Source: Cupriavidus taiwanensis LMG 19424 | GTDB lineage: Bacteria; Pseudomonadota; Gammaproteobacteria; Burkholderiales; Burkholderiaceae | Assembly (NCBI RefSeq): GCF_000069785.1 | Contig: NC_010528.1 | Span: forward strand, 186,001 to 250,000 | Direction: 5' to 3' | DNA length: 64,000 nt | Shown: piece by piece, positions 28,225 through 37,508 of the stretch | Position numbering within the stretch: the first letter of the stretch is position 1 | How the letters are laid out: every line of letters starts with the position of its first letter | Program-made: the position numbers and the translations under genes | Notes under the pieces: model-generated | Databases searched by the model: none | What the model was told of the DNA's origin: nothing | What the model saw: only the letters and a program-made list of their open reading frames with translations

Positions 28225-28247
28225 CAAGCAACAAGCGGAACGCGGGC

Positions 28248-28598
28248 ATGAAGGTTAACCGCATCGTTGCCAACATCGGCACCGCCGACCCCGCACAGGC
28301 CCGCGTCTTCTACCAGGATGTGCTGGGCCTGGAGCTGCTGATGGACCACGGCTGGATCCGCACCTACGGCAGCGATGCCGCGGCGCGGACCCAGGTCAGC
28401 TTTGCCGTGGAAGGCGGCAACGGCACGCCCGTGCCGGCGCTGTCGATCGAGGTCGACGATGTCGACGAGGCCCACCGCCGCATGCTTGCTGCCGGCTTTG
28501 CGGTGGAATACGGCCCGGCCGACGAGCCGTGGGGCGTACGGCGCTTCTTTGTGCGCGATCCGTTCGGGCAGCTCGTCAACATCCTCGCGCACGCCTGA
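28248..28598 (+). CDS. VOC-family (glyoxalase/bleomycin-resistance fold) protein
   Basis: A 116-residue single-module VOC protein: MKVNRIVANIGTADPAQARVF with FYQDVLGLELLMDHGW at the N-terminus, LSIEVDDVDEAHRRMLAAGF in the middle and the terminal FFVRDPFGQLVNILAH with a metal-ligand-like pattern. It starts 23 bases after mmsA in the same direction, so probably belongs to that transcript. VOC proteins include lyases, isomerases and resistance proteins, so the role here is open. Confidence 0.85.
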   Translation: MKVNRIVANIGTADPAQARVFYQDVLGLELLMDHGWIRTYGSDAAARTQVSFAVEGGNGTPVPALSIEVDDVDEAHRRMLAAGFAVEYGPADEPWGVRRFFVRDPFGQLVNILAHA

Positions 28599-28774
28599 GG
28601 GCGTGCCTTGTCTGCCGTCAGTGCCGGCCTGGCCCGGCTTTCCTATCATTCCTGCAAGCTGCTGACCGGGCGCAAGTGATGTAAGCGCCCGGCCAGCGGC
28701 GTACACTAGCGCCCTTTTTCCGGGCCCCCGCGCGTTGCCGGCGCGGGCCCGGGCCACCGTTGCAGGGAGTTTGA

Positions 28775-30172
28775 ATGAGCTTGTTCCGCACCAAGGACAT
28801 CGACGCGATGCTGGCCGTCGCGCGCGATGACGGCCTGAAAAAGGTGCTGGGTCCGGTCGACCTGGTGCTGATGGGCATCGGCGCCATCATCGGCACCGGC
28901 ATCTTCGTGCTGACCGGCACCGGGGCGCTGACCGCGGGGCCGGCGCTGACGGTGTCGTTCGTGATCGCGGCGCTGGCCTGCGGCTTTGCCGCGCTGTGCT
29001 ACGCGGAGTTCGCTTCGGCGATCCCGGTGTCGGGCTCGATCTATACCTACAGCTACGCCACGCTGGGCGAGATCGTGGCATGGATGATCGGCTGGGACCT
29101 GCTGCTGGAATACGGGCTGGCGACGTCCGCGGTGTCGGTGGGCTGGTCGGGCTATTTCCAGTCGCTGATGGCGGGCTTCGGCATGAAGCTGCCGGCGGCG
29201 CTGACCGCGGCGCCCGGCTTGGTGCCGGGCGTGCAGACCGTGCTGAACCTGCCGGCGTGCCTGATCATGCTGGCCATCACCTGGGTGGTGTCCTACGGCG
29301 TGCGCGAGTCCGCGCGCGTCAATAACCTGATGGTGGCGGTGAAGATCGGCGTGGTGCTGCTGTTTATCGCGGTGGGCGTATGGCACGTGCAGCCGGCCAA
29401 CTGGCAGCCGTTCGCGCCGTTCGGCTTCACCGGCATCTTCAATGCGGCGGCGCTGGTGTTCTTCGCGTTTATCGGCTTCGATGCCGTGACGTCGGCGGCG
29501 GAAGAGGTGCGCAACCCGCGCCGCGACCTGCCGATCGGCATCATCGGCTCGCTCGCGGTCTGCACCGTGCTGTACGTGGTGGTCGCGGCGATCATGACCG
29601 GCATCGTGCCGTTCGCGAAGTTTGCCGGCGTCGACCACCCGGTCTCGCTGGCGCTGCAATTCGCCGGGCAGAACTGGGTGGCGGGCTTTGTCGACCTGGG
29701 CGCGATCCTTGGCATGACCACGGTGATCCTGGTGATGACCTACGGCCAGACCCGCGTGATCTTCGCCATGTCGCGCGACGGGCTGCTGCCCGAGCGCCTG
29801 TCATCGGTGCACCCGGTGCACGCCACGCCGTACTTCGCCACCTGGACCGTCGGCCTGGTGTTTGCCGCAATTGCCGCCTTCGTGCCGCTGAACGTGCTGG
29901 CGGAGCTGATCAATATCGGCACGCTGGCCGCGTTTACGCTGATCTCGGTGGCGGTGCTGGTGCTGCGCAAGACCCGGCCCGAACTGCCGCGCGCATTCCG
30001 TTGCCCGGGCGTGCCGGTGGTGCCGCTGCTGTCGATCGGCTTCTGCCTGTTCCTGATGGCGCATCTGCAGGCGCTGACCTGGGCCGCCTTCCTGGTGTGG
30101 CTGGCGCTGGGGCTGGTGATCTACTTCGCCTATGCGCGGCGCAATGCCGTGCTGCATAACCACGGCGGCTGA
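28775..30172 (+). CDS. APC-family amino acid permease
   Basis: A 465-residue, 12-span permease. The N-terminal signature GIGAIIGTGIFVLTGTGA is the substrate-binding unwound part of helix 1 in the CAT/YfnA-like branch; FIGFDAVTSAAEEVRNPRRDLPIGI is the family's helix 6-8 loop. It lies downstream of the beta-alanine catabolic genes in the same direction with its own ribosome binding site (AGGGAG), so an amino acid linked to that pathway is a reasonable guess for its cargo. A MocR gene converges on it, 3 bases after its stop. Confidence 0.9.
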   Translation: MSLFRTKDIDAMLAVARDDGLKKVLGPVDLVLMGIGAIIGTGIFVLTGTGALTAGPALTVSFVIAALACGFAALCYAEFASAIPVSGSIYTYSYATLGEIVAWMIGWDLLLEYGLATSAVSVGWSGYFQSLMAGFGMKLPAALTAAPGLVPGVQTVLNLPACLIMLAITWVVSYGVRESARVNNLMVAVKIGVVLLFIAVGVWHVQPANWQPFAPFGFTGIFNAAALVFFAFIGFDAVTSAAEEVRNPRRDLPIGIIGSLAVCTVLYVVVAAIMTGIVPFAKFAGVDHPVSLALQFAGQNWVAGFVDLGAILGMTTVILVMTYGQTRVIFAMSRDGLLPERLSSVHPVHATPYFATWTVGLVFAAIAAFVPLNVLAELINIGTLAAFTLISVAVLVLRKTRPELPRAFRCPGVPVVPLLSIGFCLFLMAHLQALTWAAFLVWLALGLVIYFAYARRNAVLHNHGG

Positions 30173-30175
30173 GCG

Positions 30176-31585
30176 TCAGCGCGCGCCGCGCTCCGCGGCC
30201 GCCTTCATGAACGCCACCGCGCGCGGCTCGTTGGCATAGGCGGCGTTGATGCGGATCCAGGCCGAGGTCTCACCGCCCGGGCGAAAGTAGTTGCCTGGCG
30301 CCAGCGTCACGCCGAATTGCTCGCCCAGCGTCACCAGCTCGCGCGAATCCTCGATGCCCGGCGGCCGCGCCCACAGGAAGTTGCCGCCCGAAGGCTGGCA
30401 GAACACTTCCCAGCCGTTGCCATGCAGCTGCCGCACCGCGTTGGCGACGGCCTCGCGCACGCGCAGCCGCAGCCGCTCCACGTACTTGCGATAGCCGCCG
30501 CGCTCCAGCAGCGCCGCGGTCACCGCTTCGGCAAAGTGCGAGCCGGCCACGCTGGTCAGCACCTTTACATCGACCAGGTCCTTGACCAGCGCCTTGTCGG
30601 CCACCAGGTAGCCGATCCGCAGCGACGCCGACACCGTCTTGGAAAAGCCGCCGATATAGATCACGTGCTCGAGCTGGTCCAGCGTGGCCAGCCGGTCGGT
30701 GAAGTGCGTCTGGAAGTCCGAGAAGATATCGTCCTCGACAAAGCGGAAGCCATGGCGGCGCGCCAGCTCCAGCAACCGGAACGCCACCGGCGGCGCCAGC
30801 GTCGAGCCGGTCGGGTTCTGCAGCACGCTGTTGGTGAAGAACAGCTTGGGCTTGTGCTGGCGCAGCAGCGCCTCGGTGGCGTCGGGGTCGGGGCCGTCGG
30901 GCGTGTGCGGCACGCCCACCAGCTGCACCCCGTGCAGGCGCAGCAGGCCGAACAGATTGTAGTAGCCGGGGTCTTCGACGAACACCGTGTCGCCCGGCTT
31001 GAGCAGGTGGCGCACCACCAGGTCCAGCGCCTGGCTGGCGCCGGTGGTGATCAGCACTTGCGGCAGCTCCGCCGCGATACCCAGCTGGCGCACGCGCAGC
31101 AGCACCTGCCGGCGCAGCTCCGGATGGCCCATCGGCGTGGCGTAGTGGATCACGCTGTCGATCTCGTTGCGCGAAATCGCGCGGATCGCCTGCGTCAGGC
31201 CCTCCACGTCGCGCCAGGTCTCCGGGACAAAGCCGCCCGCCAGCTTGAGCGTGCCGCTGGGGTGGTTGAACTGCTCGAGAATATGGTCGGACAGGTCCTC
31301 GGCCAGGCTGGGATCCGACCAGCCGCGCGCCGAGCGCCCCGCCAGCGGACTGTCCGCCACATAGAACCCCGAGCCCTGCCGCGAATCGAGCAACCCCTGC
31401 GACACCAGCCGGTCATAGGCCTCGATCACCGGAAAGCGGCTGATGCCATTCTCGGCGGCCAGCTGCCGGATCGACGGCAGCCGCGCCCCCGGGCGCGCCT
31501 CGCGGTTGCCGATCCACGCCTTCACGCCTTCGACGATCTGCTCGGTCAGTGGAATTCCGGTGGAAGCATCTAAGATGAGTTTCAT
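30176..31585 (-). CDS. Second MocR-type regulator (GntR HTH + aminotransferase-I domain)
   Basis: A 469-residue protein with the same architecture as the regulator at 23470-24930: GntR winged helix in residues about 1-75 (IPLTEQIVEGVKAWIG, RLPSIRQLAAENGISRFPVIEAYDRL, SRQGSGFYVAD) and an aminotransferase domain with PLP lysine in FSKTVSASLRIGYLV. Its 3' end is 3 bases from the permease stop. An 8-bp inverted repeat and CTGTAC-type elements stand upstream of its start. Targets may include the permease/aminotransferase block or the DUF2917 gene; which is not shown by sequence. Confidence 0.9.
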   Translation of the reverse strand: MKLILDASTGIPLTEQIVEGVKAWIGNREARPGARLPSIRQLAAENGISRFPVIEAYDRLVSQGLLDSRQGSGFYVADSPLAGRSARGWSDPSLAEDLSDHILEQFNHPSGTLKLAGGFVPETWRDVEGLTQAIRAISRNEIDSVIHYATPMGHPELRRQVLLRVRQLGIAAELPQVLITTGASQALDLVVRHLLKPGDTVFVEDPGYYNLFGLLRLHGVQLVGVPHTPDGPDPDATEALLRQHKPKLFFTNSVLQNPTGSTLAPPVAFRLLELARRHGFRFVEDDIFSDFQTHFTDRLATLDQLEHVIYIGGFSKTVSASLRIGYLVADKALVKDLVDVKVLTSVAGSHFAEAVTAALLERGGYRKYVERLRLRVREAVANAVRQLHGNGWEVFCQPSGGNFLWARPPGIEDSRELVTLGEQFGVTLAPGNYFRPGGETSAWIRINAAYANEPRAVAFMKAAAERGAR

Positions 31586-31638
31586 GGGCGGGTCTGCCGG
31601 CCAAGGGCCGCGGGGGCGCAACTGTCAGGAAAAACTAC

Positions 31639-31663
31639 TGAACAGTCCATCGAAAACTGTTCA
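31639..31663. promoter_or_regulatory. Inverted repeat upstream of the second MocR gene
   Basis: TGAACAGT, 9-base spacer, ACTGTTCA: perfect arms, 54 bases upstream of the MocR start. The related element AACTGTACATG follows at 31665. The shared ACTGT(T/A)C half-site resembles the CTGTAC repeats at the first MocR locus, suggesting related binding specificity. Confidence 0.55.
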
Positions 31664-31787
31664 CAACTGTACATGGGATTGTAGTGAGGGATGCGAATAA
31701 TGGAAGCATGGCGGACGAAGGCGCCGGCATCCGCATCCAGGATGCTCCGGCCCCCGCGATGACCGCCGGGCTGACAAGGAGTGCAAC

Positions 31788-32135
31788 ATGCGCGAACTAC
31801 GGACTTTCGAACTGGACCAACCGGGGCTGCCGGTGAGCTGGCGCGCCGGTTATGGGCAGACCGTCTGCGCGGTGGCGGGCAAGCTGTGGGTGACGATCGA
31901 GGGCAACCCCAACGATATCTGGCTGGAACCAGGCCAGGAGCTGGCGCTGCCGGAGGGCTATCGGGTCTGGCTGTCCGGCGATGGTGCGGGAGCGCGCTTC
32001 ACGCTGGCGCAGACGCCGGCGCCGTGGTCGATGCAGCGGCTGGCCGCGTGGCTGCGCGCGCTGCGGCATCGGGTGGACGAGCACAGCACCGATGCATTCG
32101 GCGAGTGCCCGCGGATAGGAGCGCTGTGCCGGTGA
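31788..32135 (+). CDS. DUF2917 domain protein
   Basis: A 115-residue protein: RTFELDQPGLPVSWRAGYG, then VCAVAGKLWVTIEGNPNDIWLEPGQELALPEGYRVWLSG, matching DUF2917, a cupin-like beta-sandwich family of Burkholderiales with unknown function. The C-terminal third is Arg-rich. ATG 31788 follows AAGGAGTGCAAC. It is divergent from the second MocR gene and ends at a clear terminator. Confidence 0.83.
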   Translation: MRELRTFELDQPGLPVSWRAGYGQTVCAVAGKLWVTIEGNPNDIWLEPGQELALPEGYRVWLSGDGAGARFTLAQTPAPWSMQRLAAWLRALRHRVDEHSTDAFGECPRIGALCR

Positions 32136-32165
32136 ATCGGCAGGCAGTCAATCAGGATGCGTCGC

Positions 32166-32196
32166 AAAGGCCACCGACACGGTGGCCTTTTGTTTG
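32166..32196 (+). terminator. Intrinsic terminator after the DUF2917 gene
   Basis: AAAGGCCACC, loop GACAC, GGTGGCCTTT, then TGTTTG. Perfect 10-bp stem. Confidence 0.9.
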
Positions 32197-32260
32197 TCCG
32201 TAGCCCGCGGACACCTACTCTAGAAGGACGCCGGCGCCCCGCCGTCCGGGTTCCGCCCCA

Positions 32261-32291
32261 TTGATTTACGTTAACGTCAACGTCATACAAT
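32261..32291 (+). promoter_or_regulatory. MerR-type promoter of icmF (19-bp spacer, LiuR-like box)
   Basis: A -35 TTGATT (32261-32266) and -10 TACAAT (32286-32291) are separated by 19 bases, the over-long spacing that MerR-family activators correct by DNA distortion. The spacer region holds a near-perfect palindrome, TTTACGTT AACGTCAA (32265-32280), resembling LiuR boxes reported for branched-chain amino acid degradation genes in proteobacteria. The regulator gene is not in the window. Confidence 0.72.
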
Positions 32292-32399
32292 CGATCCGCC
32301 CCAACCCCGGGGCGCAGCCCGCGCGTTTCCAGCCAAGCCGGCACAGAACGGCGCCGGCGGACGCCGCGGTCGCAGCCAACACCCGACACGGTGGAGACA

Positions 32400-35300
32400 A
32401 TGACCGACCTTTCCGATGTCCATGATGTGCGCCGCGGCGCGCCCCAGCCCAAGCCGGTGCAGCCCGGCACCGGCCCGGCAAACAAGGTCCGCTTCGTCAC
32501 CGCGGCATCCCTGTTCGACGGCCACGACGCCTCGATCAACATCATGCGCCGCATCCTGCAGTCGCATGGCTGCGAGGTGGTCCACCTCGGCCACAACCGC
32601 TCCGTCGAAGAGATCGTGACCGCGGCACTGCAGGAAGACGCGCAGGGCATTGCGATCTCCAGCTACCAGGGCGGCCATGTCGAGTACTTCAAGTACATGG
32701 TCGACCTGCTGCGCGACAAGGGCGGCGAGCATGTGCAGGTGTTCGGCGGCGGCGGCGGCGTGATCGTGCCCGACGAGATCCGCGAGCTGCAGGCCTACGG
32801 CGTGGCCCGCATCTACAGCCCCGAGGACGGCCAGCGCATGGGCCTGGCCGGCATGATTGCCGACATGGTGCAGCGCTGCGACCTGGACCTGAGCCGCTAC
32901 GCGCCGACCTCGCTCGACCCCGTCGCCGCCGGCGACCGCCGCGCGCTGGCGCAGCTGATCACCGCGCTCGAAAACGGCAAGGCCGATGCGGCGCTGATGG
33001 CGGCGATGCATGCGCAGGCGCAGCAGGCCTCGGTTCCCGTGCTCGGCATCACCGGCACGGGCGGTGCCGGCAAGTCGTCGCTGACCGACGAGCTGATCCG
33101 CCGTTTCCGGCTGGACCAGCAGGATGCGCTGTCGATCGCCGTGATCTCGATCGACCCGTCGCGGCGCAAGTCCGGCGGCGCGCTGCTGGGCGACCGCATC
33201 CGCATGAATGCGATCAACCACCCGAACATCTTCATGCGCTCGATGGCGACGCGCGAGGCGGGCTCCGAGATCTCGCAGGCGCTGCCCGATGCGATCGCCG
33301 CGTGCAAGGTCGCGGGCTTCGACCTGGTGATCGTCGAGACCTCCGGCATCGGCCAGGGCGACGCCGCGATCGTGCCGCACGTGGACCTGTCGCTGTACGT
33401 GATGACGCCGGAGTTCGGCGCGGCGAGCCAGCTCGAGAAGATCGACATGCTGGACTTCGCCGACTTCGTCGCCATCAACAAGTTCGACCGCAAGGGCGCG
33501 CAGGATGCCTGGCGCGACGTGGCCAAGCAGGTGCAGCGCAACCGCGAGCAATGGCACGGCAAGCCCGAGGACATGCCGGTGTACGGCACCCAGGCGTCGC
33601 GCTTCAACGACGATGGCGTCACCATGCTGTACCAGGGCCTGCGCGAGGCGCTGGCCGGTCATGGCCTGAAGGTGGGTGCGGGCACGCTGCCGGTCCTGTC
33701 GGGGCGCATCTCCACCGGCCAGAACGTGATCGTGCCGCCGGCGCGCAGCCGCTACCTGGCCGAGCTGGCCGACACCGTGCGCGCCTACCACCGCCGCGTG
33801 GCGGAGCAGAGCCGCATCGCGCGCGAGCGCCAGCAGCTGCGCGAATCCAGCCGCATACTGCAGGCCGCGCAAGGCGATGGCACAGCGCTGGACGCGCTGG
33901 CCGCAGAGCGCGACACTGCGCTGGGCCAGGTCGAGCGCAAGCTGCTGGCGATGTGGCCGCAGATGCGCGAGGCCTACAGCGGCGACGAATACGTGGTGAA
34001 GATCCGCGACAAGGAGATCCGCACCGGCCTGGTTACCACCACGCTGTCAGGCACCAAGGTGCGCAAGGTGGTGCTGCCGCGCTTCGAGGACGACGGCGAG
34101 GTGCTGAAGTGGCTGATGCGCGAAAACGTGCCCGGCAGCTTCCCGTACACCGCCGGCGTGTTCGCCTTCAAGCGCGAGAACGAAGACCCGACGCGCATGT
34201 TCGCCGGCGAGGGCGATGCCTTCCGCACCAACCGGCGCTTCAAGCTGGTGTCCCAGGGCATGGAGGCCAAGCGCCTGTCGACCGCGTTCGACTCGGTCAC
34301 GCTGTACGGCGAAGACCCGCACGTGCGTCCCGATATCTACGGCAAGGTCGGCAACTCGGGCGTGTCGATCGCCACGCTCGACGACATGAAGGTGCTGTAC
34401 GACGGCTTCGACCTGACCAGCCCGAGCACCTCGGTGTCGATGACCATCAACGGCCCGGCCCCGACCATCCTGGCGATGTTCATGAACACCGCCATCGACC
34501 AGCAGCTCGACAAGTTCCGCGCCGACAACGGCCGCGATCCCACCGCCGACGAAGAGGCCAAGATCCGCGCCTGGGTACTGCAGAACGTGCGCGGCACGGT
34601 GCAGGCCGATATCCTGAAGGAAGACCAGGGCCAGAACACCTGCATCTTCTCCACCGAGTTTTCGCTCAAGGTGATGGGCGATATCCAGGAGTACTTCGTG
34701 CACCACCAGGTGCGCAACTTCTATTCGGTGTCGATCTCGGGCTACCACATCGCCGAGGCCGGCGCCAACCCGATCTCGCAGCTGGCCTTCACGCTGTCCA
34801 ACGGCTTTACCTATGTGGAGGCGTATCTGGCGCGCGGCATGCATATCGACGATTTCGCGCCCAACCTGTCGTTCTTCTTCTCCAACGGCATGGACCCCGA
34901 ATACAGCGTGCTGGGCCGCGTCGCGCGCCGCATCTGGGCGGTGACCATGCGCGACAAGTACGGCGCCAACGAGCGCAGCCAGAAGCTGAAGTACCACATC
35001 CAGACCTCGGGCCGCTCGCTGCATGCGCAGGAGATCGACTTCAACGATATCCGCACCACGCTGCAGGCGTTGATCGCGATCTACGACAACTGCAATTCGC
35101 TGCACACCAACGCCTACGACGAGGCCATCACCACGCCCACCGGCGAATCGGTGCGCCGCGCGCTGGCGATCCAGCTGATCATCAACCGCGAGTGGGGCGT
35201 CGCCAAGTGCGAAAACCCCAACCAGGGCAGCTTCCTGATCGAGGAGCTGACCGATCTGGTGGAAGAAGCGGTGCTGCAGGAGTTCGAGCGCATCGCCGAG

Positions 35301-35690
35301 CGCGGCGGCGTGCTCGGCGCGATGGAGACCGGCTACCAGCGCGGCAAGATCCAGGAGGAATCGCTCTACTACGAGCAGCTCAAGCACGACGGCACGCTGC
35401 CGCTGATCGGCGTGAACACCTTCCGCAATCCGGACGGCGACCCGGTGCCGCAGAAGCTGGAGCTGGCGCGTTCGAGCGAGGCCGAGAAGCAGAGCCAGCT
35501 CGAGCGCCTGCAGGCGTTCCAGCAGGCGCATGCCGACGAAGCCCCGGCGATGCTGCAGCGGCTGCGCCAGGCGGTGATCGACAACCAGAACGTGTTCGCG
35601 GTGCTGATGGACGCGGTGCGGGTCTGCTCACTGGGGCAGATCACGCATGCGCTGTTCGAGGTCGGCGGGCAATACCGGCGCAATATGTAG
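32400..35690 (+). CDS. icmF: Fused isobutyryl-CoA mutase with G-protein chaperone
   Basis: Adenosylcobalamin enzyme interconverting isobutyryl-CoA and n-butyryl-CoA; characterised homologues also act on isovaleryl/pivalyl-CoA. The 1096-residue chain contains three parts. The B12-binding domain (residues about 28-160) has DGHDAS with cobalt ligand His42. The MeaI-type GTPase has Walker A GTGGAGKS at 219-226 and NKFD for guanine. The mutase barrel includes [13 protein letters not shown] and [14 protein letters not shown]. The order and length are those of IcmF, not of methylmalonyl-CoA mutase. ATG 32400 follows GGTGGAGACA. Downstream HIT and hbd genes fit butyryl/branched acyl-CoA metabolism. 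Confidence 0.97.
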   Translation: MTDLSDVHDVRRGAPQPKPVQPGTGPANKVRFVTAASLFDGHDASINIMRRILQSHGCEVVHLGHNRSVEEIVTAALQEDAQGIAISSYQGGHVEYFKYMVDLLRDKGGEHVQVFGGGGGVIVPDEIRELQAYGVARIYSPEDGQRMGLAGMIADMVQRCDLDLSRYAPTSLDPVAAGDRRALAQLITALENGKADAALMAAMHAQAQQASVPVLGITGTGGAGKSSLTDELIRRFRLDQQDALSIAVISIDPSRRKSGGALLGDRIRMNAINHPNIFMRSMATREAGSEISQALPDAIAACKVAGFDLVIVETSGIGQGDAAIVPHVDLSLYVMTPEFGAASQLEKIDMLDFADFVAINKFDRKGAQDAWRDVAKQVQRNREQWHGKPEDMPVYGTQASRFNDDGVTMLYQGLREALAGHGLKVGAGTLPVLSGRISTGQNVIVPPARSRYLAELADTVRAYHRRVAEQSRIARERQQLRESSRILQAAQGDGTALDALAAERDTALGQVERKLLAMWPQMREAYSGDEYVVKIRDKEIRTGLVTTTLSGTKVRKVVLPRFEDDGEVLKWLMRENVPGSFPYTAGVFAFKRENEDPTRMFAGEGDAFRTNRRFKLVSQGMEAKRLSTAFDSVTLYGEDPHVRPDIYGKVGNSGVSIATLDDMKVLYDGFDLTSPSTSVSMTINGPAPTILAMFMNTAIDQQLDKFRADNGRDPTADEEAKIRAWVLQNVRGTVQADILKEDQGQNTCIFSTEFSLKVMGDIQEYFVHHQVRNFYSVSISGYHIAEAGANPISQLAFTLSNGFTYVEAYLARGMHIDDFAPNLSFFFSNGMDPEYSVLGRVARRIWAVTMRDKYGANERSQKLKYHIQTSGRSLHAQEIDFNDIRTTLQALIAIYDNCNSLHTNAYDEAITTPTGESVRRALAIQLIINREWGVAKCENPNQGSFLIEELTDLVEEAVLQEFERIAERGGVLGAMETGYQRGKIQEESLYYEQLKHDGTLPLIGVNTFRNPDGDPVPQKLELARSSEAEKQSQLERLQAFQQAHADEAPAMLQRLRQAVIDNQNVFAVLMDAVRVCSLGQITHALFEVGGQYRRNM

Positions 35691-35720
35691 ACCCCGATCC
35701 ACGTGCTGACCGGTAATCGC

Positions 35721-35751
35721 GCAGGGCGGCCGCGGTGAAGGGCCGCCCTGC
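35721..35751 (+). terminator. Hairpin after icmF
   Basis: GCAGGGCGGC, 11-base loop, GCCGCCCTGC (perfect 10-bp stem), 31 bases after the stop, then GTTACACTCG. The U-tract is poor, so termination may be partial. Confidence 0.5.
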
Positions 35752-35834
35752 GTTACACTCGAATGCTGCGCCGCACCCTGGCCGCACCATAGCGCTGGCG
35801 GCAACTAATTCCGAGACAACCGCAACACAAGACC

Positions 35835-36272
35835 ATGGACACCCAGTACAGCCCGAACAACATCTTTGCCAAGATCCTGCGCGGCGAAATGCCGTGCATC
35901 AAGGTGTACGAGGACGACGACACCATTGCCTTCATGGACATCATGCCGCAGGCCGACGGCCATACGCTGGTGGTGCCCAAGGAAGCCGCGGTCAACCTGT
36001 TCGACCTGTCGGAGCGCGGCGCCCAGGCCGCCATCGTCGCCACCCAGCGCGTGGCGCGCGCGGTGCGCGCGGCCTTCAACCCCGACGGCATCTCGATCGG
36101 CCAGTTCAACGGCGCCGCGGCGGGCCAGACCGTGCCGCACGTCCATTTCCACATCGTGCCGCGCTACAACGACCAGTCGCTGCGCGGCCACGCGCGCGAC
36201 ATGCAAGAGCCGGAAGTGCTCAAGGGGCACGCCGAACGCATCATCGCCGCGCTGCGCGAGCAGGCGCCCTGA
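35835..36272 (+). CDS. HIT-family (histidine triad) hydrolase
   Basis: A 145-residue Hint-type protein with the histidine triad HVHFHIV preceded by the GQTVP loop and NGAAAGQ. The N-terminal segment NIFAKILRGEMPCIKVYEDDDTIAFMDI is typical. Such proteins hydrolyse nucleoside phosphoramidates or dinucleotides; the physiological substrate is uncertain. It lies between icmF and hbd in the same direction, 44 bases before hbd. Confidence 0.93.
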   Translation: MDTQYSPNNIFAKILRGEMPCIKVYEDDDTIAFMDIMPQADGHTLVVPKEAAVNLFDLSERGAQAAIVATQRVARAVRAAFNPDGISIGQFNGAAAGQTVPHVHFHIVPRYNDQSLRGHARDMQEPEVLKGHAERIIAALREQAP

Positions 36273-36316
36273 ACCACGCATCCAAGCATTCAACCAAGCA
36301 AGCAGAGGAAGACAAG

Positions 36317-37171
36317 ATGGCAATCAAGACTGTAGGCATCGTCGGTGCCGGCACCATGGGCAATGGCATCGCCCAGGCCTGCGCAGTGGTGGGACTGAAC
36401 GTGGTGATGGTCGACATCAGCGACGCCGCCGTGCAGAAGGGCGTGGCCACGGTGTCGGGCAGCCTGGACCGGCTGATCAAGAAGGAAAAGCTGACCGAGG
36501 CGCAGAAGGCCGACGCGCTGGCGCGGATCAAAGGCAGCACGTCATATGACGACCTCAAGGCCGCCGACATCGTGATCGAGGCGGCCACCGAGAACTACGA
36601 CCTCAAGGTCAAGATCCTCAAGCAGATCGACGGCATCGTCGGCGACAACGTCATCATCGCGTCGAACACCTCATCGATCTCGATCACCAAGCTCGCCGCG
36701 GTGACCGCGCGCGCGGACCGCTTCATCGGCATGCACTTCTTCAACCCGGTGCCGGTGATGGCGCTGGTCGAACTGATCCGCGGCCTGCAGACCAGCGACG
36801 CGACGCACGCCGCCGTCGAGGCCCTGTCGAAGCAACTGGGCAAGTACCCGATCACGGTCAGGAACAGCCCGGGCTTCGTCGTCAATCGCATCCTGTGCCC
36901 GATGATCAACGAGGCCTTCTGCGTGCTGGGCGAAGGCCTGGCCTCGCCGGAAGAGATCGACGAAGGCATGAAGCTGGGCTGCAACCACCCGATCGGGCCG
37001 CTGGCGCTGGCCGACATGATCGGGCTGGACACCATGCTGGCGGTGATGGAAGTGCTGTACACCGAGTTCGCCGATCCGAAGTACCGTCCGGCCATGCTGA
37101 TGCGCGAGATGGTGGCTGCGGGCTACCTGGGGCGCAAGACGGGGCGTGGGGTGTACGTGTATAGCAAGTAA
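36317..37171 (+). CDS. hbd: 3-hydroxybutyryl-CoA dehydrogenase
   Basis: NAD-dependent oxidation of (S)-3-hydroxybutyryl-CoA (or the reverse). The 284-residue protein has the Rossmann loop GIVGAGTMGNGIAQACA at its N-terminus, NTSSISITKLA, the catalytic histidine in FIGMHFFNPVPVM, and the C-terminal domain GFVVNRILCPMINEAF ending GRKTGRGVYVY. The length equals that of the PaaH1/Hbd enzymes of Cupriavidus. The start is ATG 36317 after AGAGGAAGACAAG; the longer upstream frame overlaps the HIT gene. It can follow icmF in converting n-butyryl-CoA to acetyl-CoA via crotonyl-CoA. Confidence 0.95.
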   Translation: MAIKTVGIVGAGTMGNGIAQACAVVGLNVVMVDISDAAVQKGVATVSGSLDRLIKKEKLTEAQKADALARIKGSTSYDDLKAADIVIEAATENYDLKVKILKQIDGIVGDNVIIASNTSSISITKLAAVTARADRFIGMHFFNPVPVMALVELIRGLQTSDATHAAVEALSKQLGKYPITVRNSPGFVVNRILCPMINEAFCVLGEGLASPEEIDEGMKLGCNHPIGPLALADMIGLDTMLAVMEVLYTEFADPKYRPAMLMREMVAAGYLGRKTGRGVYVYSK

Positions 37172-37218
37172 GTCGGACCTGGACCCGCCACTTTCAGTGG
37201 GCGGTCTGGTCTGAGCGA

Positions 37219-37255
37219 GGCCGGCGGCTGGACTTCGGGTCAGCGCCGGCCTTTT
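37219..37255 (+). terminator. Intrinsic terminator after hbd
   Basis: GGCCGGCG at 37219-37226 pairs with CGCCGGCC at 37244-37251, followed by TTTTCC. It starts 48 bases after the stop. Confidence 0.8.
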
Positions 37256-37292
37256 CCGTTTGTGGTGCCCATCGACACGCTAGCGGCACAAT

Positions 37293-37409
37293 GGCCAGCA
37301 CATCAAGAACGTGTTGGCGGATGGCGAGTTGGCGGAGCATTCAGTTGTAAAGCAAAACTCTACAACTGCCTCCGAGGGCAAGAACTCCTCAGGACCATGC
37401 TTCCCGTAA
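37293..37409 (+). pseudogene. Remnant of a RhuM-like (virulence protein RhuM family) gene
   Basis: One frame reads GQHIKNVLADGELAEHSVVK and continues QNSTTASEGKNSSG before a stop at 37407. The order HIKN - DGEL - SVVK - STTA(S/A)xGKN is the conserved segment of RhuM-family proteins, just before their YNLD-IISVGYRV motif, which is missing here. Upstream in frame there is a TAG (at 37281-37283) and no start. So only about 35 codons of a gene normally over 300 codons remain. RhuM genes are typical of genomic islands, so this may be a scar of one. Recognition is by motif only. Confidence 0.5.
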
Positions 37410-37508
37410 TCCCGCTTACACCGCGTTATATACCGAAACAATCCGCCGCATCTGGTAACAGGAATGCGCGGTACAGTGCACCCATTCCGTTTACAACAAC
37501 ACCGCATC

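Larger units (their letters stand above)
37172..37508. other. Gene-poor stretch after hbd
   Basis: The 337 bases hold the hbd terminator (37219-37255), a decayed RhuM-like fragment (37293-37409), and, within it, an inverted repeat CAGTTGTA / TACAACTG. Local G+C falls toward the 3' end. No intact gene is present. Confidence 0.6.
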
